Of a DNA stretch of 64,000 nucleotides, positions 36,401 to 48,400 are shown one piece after another (position 1 is the first letter of the stretch; each line of letters opens with the position of its first letter). Below the pieces are notes generated by a model, which did no database searches, was not told the DNA's origin, and worked only from the letters and a program-made list of their open reading frames with translations. The DNA comes from Salticus scenicus (taxonomy: Eukaryota; Arthropoda; Arachnida; Araneae; Salticidae), in the NCBI GenBank assembly GCA_963930645.1, contig OZ005648.1, positions 202,492,480 through 202,556,479 of the forward strand. The letters are read 5' to 3'. Made by a program: the position numbers and the translations under genes.

Positions 36401-38502
36401 ATATAAGATAAATCACAATTATTACAAGGGACGTTATATAGGACGTTCCTTCCCTCCCTCCTTTTGTTTGTGTCTGTGCATGTGTGTGTCCTGCATGATG
36501 CTTCCTATTGGTTGTTTGTGTTGCTCCTCCCCCTCTGGATTTTGCCCTGCTTTCAGTCTTGCTTTTGCCTCCAAGGCAGTAGCACGTGTTTTTTTGCACC
36601 TGATGAAGAAAGGCTACGTCCTTTCGAAACCGGTTGTGCTGGATTAAAATTTATGGTGTGTGAAGAAGTCTTATTGTCTGTTTATCGTTTGTACACCAGT
36701 TTTGCATTTAGTTTTGGTTATATTAAGGCAATTACCAGTTTATTATTTTTATATTTTAATTTATTTTAAAAAATCGAATAAAATTTCCGATATAAATAGT
36801 AGCCTATGTCCTATTCCAGACTATTATCTATCCATGTACCAAATTTCATCCAGATCCATTTAGCTGTTGTGGGGTGATTGAGAAACAAACATCCATCCAT
36901 CCATCTAAACTTTCACATTTATAATATTAGTATAGATTTATGTGGGGACCCAGGATTTCGAAAGGCTAGCAGCGGCATCACTGTTTTATAAACATTTTTA
37001 GCAATTTTCTTTAAGTTAAAAAATAAAAATAAAAAAAAAATCTTACCTTTAACCAAGGATTAAACAAATAGAAATAATTTTCCTTCAAGCTTGAATGAGA
37101 TAAACATTTTTTATTTAATAGAATTACTTAGGGATCATTGGTAATTTTTACAGAGGATGAATAGATACGTAATGAACATAAAAGATGCCTGTAATTAACA
37201 GCAGTAATAAAAACAAGGCAAACAACAATGTCTAGAATGCCAAAAAGAAATAATAGGAAAGCAGACAGCTGTTTCGGTAGCTTATTAATATTAATAACAA
37301 CAGCAGTGTTTTTTTTTTTTTTGTTTTTTTTTTTGGGGGGGGGGATTAGAAAGATAAGTTGACATTCAAGTTTTACCATAAGTTTGCATTTAAGAATAAT
37401 ATATTTCAGGATCTTAAGATATCCGATCTTGCTATTATTAACCCTCAGCCAGCTCAACAATTCGTTCTAATGTCCAAAATTGTTTTAGAAGCTAGACAAA
37501 TTGTAGTAGCTGTTAATTTGACTAAGATCCATTAAAGAGTCTGGTGTCTTCTAAATCTGCCTGCGAAAGATAACAAAGACAGACTTTTTTTTTTTTTTTT
37601 TTTAATTTTAGAAAAGATGAATGAAATACAAAATTGTAAACATTATATTTTATTGGCAACAGGCTGAAATTACAACGCAAAGAAAAATGTTGCAAAATTT
37701 ATTAGAGTCAAATACATTAATACACATTAATTAACAACTCTCTTCCTGATTAAAAATTTTAAAATCCAGCTTTGAGATGTACACGGAGACATTAGAAACT
37801 ATCTGTATGCTAAATGTCATGCCTGTAAGTGTGGTAGATTTTTCTGTAGACAGCTGACAGACAGACGCCATTTTGCTTTTATTAATAAGATAATACTCAT
37901 TTTTTATTTATTTAAGGCTTTAATTATTATTCATATTTTTTGAAGAATATTTAAAAAGGCACACTATCCTTTGAAAACAGTGAAGGAATGTTTCCTGCTG
38001 AGTAAGAAACTGAACTTAGAGAAGATTTTTGATAGAGAATGACGACATAATAGCATTTACACAATGTATAATTAATGATAATTACAAGTTGGGAATATAT
38101 TTCAAACTGCTGATTTAAAAATAAAATGTTAAACGTTTCTTTTAACATTAATGACATAAAAAAGTGTTTTTAAAAAGATGCTAAAAGGAAAATTTTAAAA
38201 AGTATTTCTAAATTTTTCTGCACTCAATGTTCTTTCACACATGTCTAATCAATGATGAACCATTTGAATAAAACACATTATACTTTAGTGATATTTAAAG
38301 GAATACAGAAATGATACTAACTGAACCAAAAAATGCTACTCTGTAATATTTTCCCAAGAGTCGACGACCAGTTCTATTTACATCAACTATTTTTACATAT
38401 GCATTATGTAGTGTTTTATAACACTGTAAAAGAGCCTGAAAAATAAAGAATATATTATTAAATTCAACTCATTCTTTATTAATCTTAGAAATTTTTAAAT
38501 AG

Positions 38503-38535
<33 letters not shown>

Positions 38536-40052
38536 AGATTTTAAGGGGAAAAGTAATGCCTATACCTCATAATTTCTTTGTTCTTCATAAATAGGAATAA
38601 TAAGTTTATACACTTCTGGCATTATTTCATACCTTTCAGCCTGTTCAAGCATCTTAACACACTTTTCTAAGCTCAGAACTAAAGTATCCTGGAAAATAAA
38701 GATAAAGGCATATGTTTCATTTCTTCAACTAATTTTAACTTATCAGGGATCGATAAAGTTTTTTTTTTTTTTTTTAGTTTTGTTTCTTTGTCCTATATTT
38801 TGTAATGAGTGATGAAATTCAATATATTTTTTAATTAATTATTATTATTGCATTTTTAATTTGTTAAAATACAGGAATAATCTGTTAAATTTATCAAGGT
38901 AAATACTGTATTACTTGCTGATGCCAAAAAAATACTTTTTTTATTCAGTAAGTAATTCATGTAAGTATTTTGGAATGTTATTTTCTTTATACAATATATC
39001 TCAATTATAATTTTGTGGATATTATATATGTATTTTTTTTTTCTTTTATGACAAATGAATTTGTACTGCTCATTTATTAAACTGCTATATTTGAATAATT
39101 ATGTATATTAATGAAAGTTTCTATCTGAAAATTATTTTCTAAATTCAATTTAGTTTCAGGATTTTTTTACCTGATACATGTTTTATAAAAGATGCTTTTT
39201 AAAGAAGTGAAAATTAGTAAAATAGCTATAAATTAAAGTTTTCTTAAAGTCAACCCCCTGCACATAGAGAATTTTTGCACTTACACTTATTAAGGGGTAA
39301 CCACCACTGTAAAATGATCCAAAAATCTTTTTTTTTATTCTTTTTATTGGCTTAGAAGACATTTTGAAGCTCTCGGATGACCAAAATGGCCTACCTGTGC
39401 CAACTCAATAACCACAGAGAAATCTCTACTATCTGAAATGTAACTTCTTCAAAACCTCCATAAATGTCGATAATGTAGTGTCTGGGTATAGTTAGAAGCA
39501 TTTCAAAAAGTAAAATTTTTTCATTTGTTCATGTCTATATAACACATTTCAAAACTTCAAATGGGTTTTTCTCGAAATATATTTTTTCAAAACTGCACAC
39601 AAAAATAATACCAACAATTTTCAATATTTTTATTTGAAATTTTAACCACAACTTTGAAACAACATTTCAAAGTGAACCACATAGGGGATATTTGATTAAT
39701 TAATTTAACCCTTTAATGTTCATTGGTATGCAGCAAAACCAAACATTTGACATAATTTAACAATTTTTATGCAGCAGTTTTTTAACATTTCCCCTTTGTT
39801 TTAATCAGATTTTAAACTTTTGTTCCTTTTCTATTCGTTAGATAGCAGCACTTTTCCAAAATTTAACAAATAATGCTTTAAAGGAAGCTAAATAAATGCA
39901 TAAGTCACTTGAAGTTTCTTTCCGTGTGCGAGTGTGAATTACTGGTTTGATGATGCACTCATGTCAAGTTTTTTTCATTGAACAGTGGAGCCGGAACCGG
40001 TATGGCAGGTATGGCCGTCGCCATACCAATTTATAATTTGATGTGGCAAATA

Positions 40053-40115
<63 letters not shown>

Positions 40116-43100
40116 TTTTAATGAAAAAGATTTCAACTTTCGTATTTTTTGAAGAAAATTTTACTTCCATAAATTTCAATGTGAACGAACTATAAATTCA
40201 ACTTTTCTCTAAAACTTTCGGGGTAGCTTTTGTATTATTCTTTTCTTTCTTTCATCGTTATACTTCGGAATTCTCTTTCTGTTTGCCCTTTTACTTATTT
40301 TTAAGCGAGCAAAATAGTATAAAAATAAATATGGAATAATAACAACGAATTATCATACAGAAGTGAAATTACGTTAAAAATGTAGGGGCTGAGTGTTTAC
40401 AAGTCCGCCATAGTCGCCGATTACGGAGAAAGGGGGGACGTTTCTGGGGCTATTGCCCCCATGCAAAATTTCTAGGAGTCGTTGTCAAGTGACAGCCTCA
40501 TACGAACTTTAAACAACCAAATTTCATTTTCTGCAATTATTTGTTCTTAACTTATGCTGTTAAAAGATATACATAGAGATCAACCACAAAAATTTGACTT
40601 TCGTATTCAGGTCACCTCGAAACGTGATATTATTCAAATAATCAAAGTTTAAAATCTAACTTCAGAAAATACTCTGTTTGCAGTACGAGTATAAGAAATT
40701 AATGTTTTTTCTGAGCAGTGTTTGTTGATTTAGTAAAATGTTGCAAAGCACTTAAATCAATTATATTCAGTACAAAAGAACGTTTAGCTAAGTTTTACCC
40801 TGTATATTGCCTGTAAACATACCCAGCACACTGTTTACTTAAATTTAGTTCTTTATAAAGCACGCATACACTTCCAACAATTTCCAAGTTATAACCCCAA
40901 TATATCCAAATTCTTTGAGGAGTCATAATTTATTAGCCAAATTTATAGTTTTACTTTTTGGAGAAAAAAAGGAAAAATCTAGAAAATATCGTTAAAATTT
41001 AGAAAAAGATATCGTTGCTTGAATAATTTAATTTCAAGTGCTCTCAAAGGAAGCAAGCTGTGATAAGGGGCTATTTATAATTTATACACTTTTATTTGAA
41101 AGCAACGAATAGTTTTGTAAGTTTGTTGATTCAAAATAGCTACTACCATTTTGTTTCTCTTTAAGCGTATTTTTTTACACGATAAATATTGTTACGAATT
41201 TGTAAATAATTCGTAGTTATATTTAAATAAATTCATTGAAAGAGGCTTAGTCAGGTTAATTTTTCAGCATTTCTGTTTTCGAATTAAAATAGCTTAAAAA
41301 CCCGTTAAAAAGCCTCATTAAGGACGGCAATGGATTTGACGCCAAATTTGGTGACTTTTTCGCTCCTTCGCGATTTTTTGGTGACCTTAACGAGGAGATC
41401 CTTACCATCGATATACCAAATATGGAAGCTGACACTTGATTGGCCGATGAGTTTCTAGACTTTTTACCCATTTTTCTACTCAGGTATTTCAGAAGTTGTT
41501 TTACGACAATGCTTTCATTGCTACTGAAAGAGTTCTGAGCCTCTTTGAATTGCAGTCGATTGTTGTGTGTTAATGCTCTGATACAGTTTGTACTGTGAAT
41601 TTGCTGCTGGTATTTAAGCTGTGTGTACTGGTGAAAGTAAAGTTGATACTTCGTTTACAGACCTGTAACCTTCTTAAAATTTCTGTAAATAAGGTTTCCA
41701 GCCTCTGCAAGATTCGCCTTTTATTTTCGGACAACTTGCGAACACCCAAGTACACGCAACAATATCTTTGGACATACAAAATGAGTCTGAGAACTTGTCA
41801 TAGTATTTTATTGTATGTGCGCGTTAGGTCTAAATTCTAGATAGTGAGGACACAGTCAGTGGCGTAGAGGTTCTGATCTCCAATCAAACAGACAGGTGGT
41901 GCTCGCTTCGAACTCAGATTGCACACTTCAGTCTTAGCCATTCGGAATTTTCCATGGTTTTCTAAAATTCCCGTAAATATCAGCCAGGTTTTCTTTAGAA
42001 AGACGCTTAGACCTAGGATACCTTCGTAGTCAATCGTATCTAATCTCAAATATCATTGGGGCCACGGTAGTCCAGTCGGTAGAGCGTCAGGCTCGTAATT
42101 GGAAGATTGTGGGTTCGGTACTCGAGCCGGCCAAAGACCGTCGTGTACACTAATGGTGGCTGGTGCAAGGAAAATCTGTCGTGGCCGCAACGTCCTCCAT
42201 GTTCCCATCAAACTTATACCTATGGTGGGTCACGGGAGAGCCATCCCTTCCGTGGAGGATAAAAATTGTGATGGCATGTCTTTAGACCACCGCTATGGTT
42301 GAGTCCCAGACCATCGCGAGCTGCCCATTGCGCAGCACTAGTGCAATGTAAAACCCAACCAACCAACCAACTCAAATACCATCGAAGCTGGAAAGCCATC
42401 CCTTCCGTGGAGGATTAAAATTTTGATGTCTTCGGACCACCTCCAGGGGAGAGTCGCATACCGTCGCCAGTTGTCCATTGCGTAGCACTTGTGTGACATA
42501 AAACCCAACCAACCAACCAACCCAAATGCCGTCTAGGTAGAGAGTACTAATTTCCAATTGGTTCTTCTGCTGATTTTTGTTTTTCTTGCATACCAAGTTT
42601 AACTGACTTCCGGCGCCACTGTCATTGAATAAGAGCTGGACTATTATTGTCACCTGAAACAACTTTTACGAGTATTTGCAGTCAATAATGTTTACTTACA
42701 AAGTGTTTTATTTATTAAATTAAATATTATTTGAATTTAATAAGGTTAACTTATAGATGTTTCAAACCAAAAATTTCTCGAAAAGGAACAATGCTAATAT
42801 TTTATTTTTTAAATATTTATGACAGCTATGTGTCTAAAAGCCATTTTTTAAATTAGTTGAGTAATTTTTAAAATAAATTAAGTAGTGAACGCTAAAGGGT
42901 TAAACAATATTTTTTAACAAATGACTGTCCTTTGTTTTTGGTGAAAATTGAATGACTTTATCTAAATAGTCACCAATTACACAAAAAACAATCTTTCTAA
43001 AATCCCCTACGTGATTCAACAGCTACACTCATGTAGATTATATAGATTTTTAACACTTTCCAACAAGGTTGAAAAGTGTTTATGATTTCGGTTTGTCTGT

Positions 43101-45402
43101 CTGTCTGTCCACGCTCTAACTCCCATAAATATTTATGGAATTTCTTGAAACTGATATATGTTATTCAAGTTCACGATCGGACGGTCCCTATTAAAAATGG
43201 AGTTTATACCTCTACTGGTTTGTGTACAGGGACACCCGAAAGTATTTCAAAGCATTGTGTTCTATGAGAGGTATTTCTATAAACAATATTTTCATACCTT
43301 TACTGTAGATATATCTTAATGAAATTGAAATATGTTATTCAAGTTCACTATCGGATGTTCCCTATTGAAAATGGAGTTTATACCTCTACTGGTTTATGCA
43401 CAGGGACAACCGAAAGTCATTCAAAGCATTGTGTTCTATGAAACATATTTCTATAAACCATATTTTCATATCTTTACTGTACACATATCTTAATGAAATA
43501 TAAATATGTTATTCACGTTCACTATCGGACGTTCCCTATTGAAAATGGAGTTTATACCTCTACTGGTTTGTGTAAAGGGACACCCGAAAGTATTTCAAAG
43601 CATTGTGTTCTATGAGAGGTATTTCTATAAATCATATTTTAATACCTTCACTGTAGACATATTTTAATGAAATTGAAATATGTTATTCAAGTTCACTATT
43701 GGATGTTTCCTGTATAAAATGGAGGAAATACCACCATCGGGTTATATACAGGGACACTCAAAAGTATTCCAAAGCATTGCGTTCTATGAGAGATATTTCT
43801 ATAAATCAAATTTTAATAACTTTAGTTTCCACGAAGTTTTAGGAAATTGAAATATGTTATTTATATGCATAAAAGAATGCTTTGCATAGAATATAGCATG
43901 ATTAGCATTATAATTACAGGGTGGCACAAAAATATCCAGTTATATTAAGAGCTATTAATAAAAAATTCCTAGAATTGTACTTTCGGTTACGTTAAGCGTT
44001 TTTAACACTTTCTAACATTTTTTACACTTTCCAACAAGGTTGAAAATTGTTTATGACTTCGGTTTGTCTGTCTGTCTGTCCGCACTCTAACTCCCGTAAT
44101 CATTTATGGAATTTCTTGAAACTGATATATGTTATTCAAGTTCACTATCGGACGTTCCCTATCGAAAATGGAGTTTATACCTCTACTACTTTGTGTACAG
44201 GGACACCCGAAAGTATTTCAAAGCATTGTGTTCTATGAGAGATATTTCTTTAAATCAAATTTTAATAACTTTACTTTCCGCAAAGTTTTAGGAAATTGAA
44301 ATATGTTATTTATATGCAGAAAAAAATGCTTTGCATAGAATATAGCATGATTAGCATTAGATTTACAGGGTGACACAAAAACACCCATTTATATTAAGAG
44401 CTATTAATAAAAAAATTGTTAGAATTGTACTTTCGTTTACATTAAGCGTTTTTAACACTTTCTAACATTTTTAAGTGTGAATATGATTTCAGTTTGTGTA
44501 TCTGTCCATCTGTCTGTCTGTCTGTCTTCCCGCGCTCTAACTTCTGTAAATATTTATGGAATTTTTCGAAACTGATATATTTTATTGAAGTTCACTATTG
44601 GATGTTTCATATTGAAAATGGAGTGAATATCTTATCTGGTTTGTGTACAGGGGCACCCAAAAGCATTGTGTTCTATGAGTGTTTTTTTTATAAATATTTT
44701 CCCTATAGAATGTTCCCCATTTAAAATGACATTAATAGGTCCTGTATAACTAGTTTGTTTAGAGGGACAAAAAAAAAAAAAAAAAAAAAAAAAAAAAGCC
44801 ACTGCATTACGTTTTAGGACAGAATTTTTTGAAAGTTATATTAAAAAATCTTTCTACTGTAAAAATCATAAAAATACTGAAATGTATTTTTAATATTCTA
44901 AAATAATGTTTTTATAGAATATGATATGATTAACTCTCTGGTTTACAGGGCTACACTAAAATATTCAGAGAGATCAAAAGCTGCAATTATAATCTAATGC
45001 TGCATTTTCTTTTGCGTTAAGCTTTTTTAACTCTTTCCAAAATGCCTAAGAGTAATTTTAAAATCAATTAGTCGATTTGTATATTTTTCAGTCCTTCTGT
45101 CTGTTGTGTGATAACGTAGGCAAAGAATATTAAAAGCTATTCGATACAACAATTACGTACAGTTGGAAAGTGTTACTAATCAATGCACACTGCATGATTT
45201 TTCTTTCTTGTTTCTTTTTTTCCAGATTCAAATTGGAACCATTTATAGTAAGTGCCACAGATTGCCTCAAATTCAACATACCTAGGGAGAATTGCTGCAG
45301 TGTCGCCATTTTGTAACATTTCTGCACAAAAATATTTTGTAATACACTTAAATATATGCTCAATAACTACCTCAAGTATTATTTCTCTATCACCTTTCTT
45401 TG

Positions 45403-45433
<31 letters not shown>

Positions 45434-48400
45434 AAAAAAAAAAAAAAAACTTTTTAGGCTATTACAGTGGTGTTACCTCATTAAGTTCATATAATAAAAT
45501 ATAAAAATATTGGCAATAATAAGCACAATTACAAATGTATGGATTATACAAACAGACATACTTGTGAATACTGAATATCATGCATGCCTGAATCCTCTTT
45601 TAAGTTAGATTCATCTTGTTCAACATTTAAAGAAATAGCTTTAAATCCACTGCACCCATGGGGAAACATGCCTTAAAATAAAATTAATTAATTCAAAAAC
45701 AAAATAAAATTAGTAAACTTTTCACCAAATAATTTATGAACACTTATGAGACTTACATTTTTGTTTCAAATACTCTGCCTCCATTGCTGCAATATGGATA
45801 TAGCAATGTGCGGCCTAAACAAAATTTGTATAAATAAAAACAACATTATTTATTATTTATTTTTTAACAACGAAATTCATTTTGTGCTTAAAAATAAATA
45901 AATAAACAATTACACAAAGTATTAAAAAAAAAAAAAAAAAAAAAAAAATGCATGAAATTAAAAGGAAGACAGATTGAGACAAAAACTCCAACACTCACAA
46001 AAATGCATAAAAAAGTTATTTTTCTAATTTTAATTAGTGGTTTAAAAACATTACTTTTTAGCTTCATGTGAATCTTTGGCTTTCCTTGAGGGGGCTCCCT
46101 CCATCTTCAGCATTGGTCCTCCATGGTGCTCAGGTGATGGCGATTTTCTAGAGAGATGGTTTTGTTTACTCTTGTTTCTAATCTTCTAGTAGGTAGCGCC
46201 AGAGCGAGTCTAGGCCAGCTTTAGTTTCATTGCCCTTACATGCTTCAAAATTCTTAATTATCTGTGTTTGTTTATTCTAGTGCTTATTTTCATTTTCAAC
46301 ATTCTTATGCAGTGTTTTTTCACGTTGTCTTGGTAACTGAATGGAATTTTATAAATGCTTGCTGTTCCAGGGGTGGTGGTGGTGGTGGGGGAGGGGGGGG
46401 TGAGTGATAGCTTTATCATTACGGATAATTTGGTATATGTTGGGGGTTGGGTTTAATGGATATATTTATGTTAATTTCACTAGCTGGGTTCTTAATTTTA
46501 ACTGAAATACCTTGATCTTAGGGATTGGAGGGAGTCAAAAACACTCTAAACCAAATAGACCACAACATCCAATTCACTTGTGAAACTGAAAAAGATAATG
46601 AAATAAATTTCTTAGATGTAAAAATTAAACTCTTTGACAATAACATCAATACCACCGCCTACAGAAAACCCACATCCAGCCAGTAAATTATTAATTACCA
46701 CAGTAAAATCGCCTATAATTATAAAATTAATGGCATCCAATACCATATAAGCACAGCTATCTTAATTTGTAATGAACCTACTGACCTTAAAAAAGAAATA
46801 CAATATATTAAAAAGTCACCCAAGCAGGATATACCCATAACCTAGTTAATAATTACACAGAAAAAGAACACATATATTAAAAGTCACCAAAAAAAAAAAA
46901 CTTTAAAATACACACACTTCATCCCCTATGATCAAGGTAATATATCAAAATCAATTTTAACAAAACCACAAAAATAGCCAACTACAACAACCCAAGCTAT
47001 GTATTTTTTCACAAAACGGTAGAAATAATTAAGAATTTTGACACAAGTAATCACAATGAATCCAAAGCTGGCCTAGATCCACTCTGGTGCCACCTGCCAA
47101 AAGAACAGAAACTGAGTAAACTAGCCCATCACTCTACAGAATCGCCGTCACCTCAGCACCATGGAGGATTGGTGCTGAAGATGGAGGGAGAGCCCCTCAA
47201 GGAAAGTACTTCACCAAAGGTCCACACAAAGCTAAAAAGTAAGGTTTTTTAAACCACTAATTAAAATTTGTAATTATGCTTCATTTAAAACTTTATATAA
47301 TTTAGAAAGTTTATAACTTTAAATTATTTAAAAACGAAGCTTTAATCAATATTTATAAAAATAGTGACCTAATTGTGGCTGGACTTCAAAAGTTCGTTGT
47401 CGCCGGTGATCAGTGGTGCCACCTAATCACAGGCGACGACGAACTTTTTGAAGTCCAGCCCCTTTCCACTCAAGTTCAAGCCATGACTGATGACGCCGAG
47501 GGCCCTCAGGTGAAAAGCAGCTTATGAAAGTAATGGAGCAGTCTAGTAAGGTCACTATTTTTATAAATATTTAAAAAGTTTATTTTCCTTTTCAAACCAC
47601 TAGAATGTAACAGAAAAAGAAAATGAAAGTGTCTACATTCTATTTGATATATTTATAATTTTTATAGTATAACAGCAATAAATAATCTATTAATCTATTT
47701 TTATCAAAGGATATTTTATTAGCATAAATATGACAGTTAAAAAAAATGAAAATCATTGAATAACATTTAAATTTTGAAATTTATTTTTCATTTCATCTAC
47801 TAGAATAACATTGGTATAAATAATAACAAATAATAGTGCTGCATTACATAAACTGCATAAACAAACAACAATTGTTTTGGATCAGAAAATAATTGTGAGT
47901 TTTCACAGCTTATAGTGTTTTCTTACTAAATTCTTAGCACATCTATAAAAATAACAAAAGTAAACTCTCAGTATTCTAGAGCAAGGACATGTGTGAACCA
48001 AAACAATATCAGCTATAAAAATTCTGTAAAATAAACATTCAAGGATTATCGCCTCTTTTTTTCAAGGATGCAATGCTTAAAATATTCTTGAGCTAAATTT
48101 TGCATCATAATTCTAGTCTGTACATACTTGCATTTAAATTTCATATCTTTTTAAGGCATTAAGTTAATTTTATATGTTCAGAGAAAAATCTGCAACTTCT
48201 AACGAAGTATAAAAAACAATATTATATTGGTAATAACTTCAAGCTAACAACTAATCCAATGACATTATTGAGTAAAACTTGTCAATAGATATTTTGAATA
48301 TTAAGATAAGAATAAACATATTTAATATTTCAATCTTCATCCTGTTAAACTTTGAAGGAAGTATTTTAAAAACTAATAACTGCTCAGAAAATCCACTTCT

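Larger units (their letters stand above)
35694..36685. mobile_element. PLE unit with about 240-bp inverted repeats (pLTR-like) around an endonuclease remnant
   Basis: Arms 35694-35939 and 36448-36685 are inverted copies (for example CCAATAGGAAGCATCATGCA versus its complement). Each carries a hammerhead. Between them lies a minus-strand GIY-YIG remnant. Confidence 0.85.
22920..38321 (-). other. DOCK intron (about 15.4 kb)
   Basis: It holds a pogo-type MITE (23150), a PLE reverse transcriptase and ribozyme (24110-25250), repeat family C with a truncated LTR (25289-26225), an unassigned GC-richer patch (26400-26800), a diverged direct repeat (26900-27310), a repeat family D copy (28087), the gypsy element (29120-35586), a PLE inverted-repeat unit (35694-36685) and a non-LTR-like 3' end (36770-36935). 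Stretches 27330-28080, 28350-29110 and 36940-38320 are otherwise empty apart from a partial ribozyme at 37261. Confidence 0.8.
38689..45561 (-). other. DOCK intron (about 6.9 kb)
   Basis: It contains a TA microsatellite (about 40055-40107), a family B fragment (40405-40930), a solo LTR (41190-41761), a SINE cluster (41849-42524) and a GTCT-headed tandem array (43049-45118). Stretches 38700-39280 and 42530-42880 show nothing recognisable. 39290-39730 carries an unassigned sequence whose end (around AACCCTTTA) recurs inverted near 42890. Confidence 0.8.
46029..47262. mobile_element. Head-to-head PLE pair bounded by inverted repeats
   Basis: The outer arms (about 46029-46120 and 47168-47262) are inverted copies: AATTAGTGGTTTAAAAA and CTTGAGGGGGCTCCCTCCAT face their complements. 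The left half is a minus-strand PLE 3' end and the right half a plus-strand one; they meet near 46530. Confidence 0.8.

Noticed and set aside
35780..36600. Open frames in the inverted arms at 35.8 and 36.5 kb (CLQGSSTCFFAPDE and similar).
   Set aside because: They overlap the ribozyme-bearing PLE repeat, occur in both arms, and the frames are not conserved between arms in coding fashion.
39984..40025. hAT-like start CAGTGGAGCCGGAACC with GGTATGGC/GCCATACC hairpin.
   Set aside because: No matching right end or target duplication found nearby; left unannotated.
42056..42130. Functional tRNA gene at the SINE head.
   Set aside because: The B box is degenerate, the acceptor stem does not close, and a SINE body and CCAA tail follow.
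45264..45325. Minus-strand stretch after ttttgtgcag that looks like a DOCK exon.
   Set aside because: The flanking exons (45562-45671 and 38566-38688) join directly in phase and match the protein family without a gap. None of its frames resembles DOCK.
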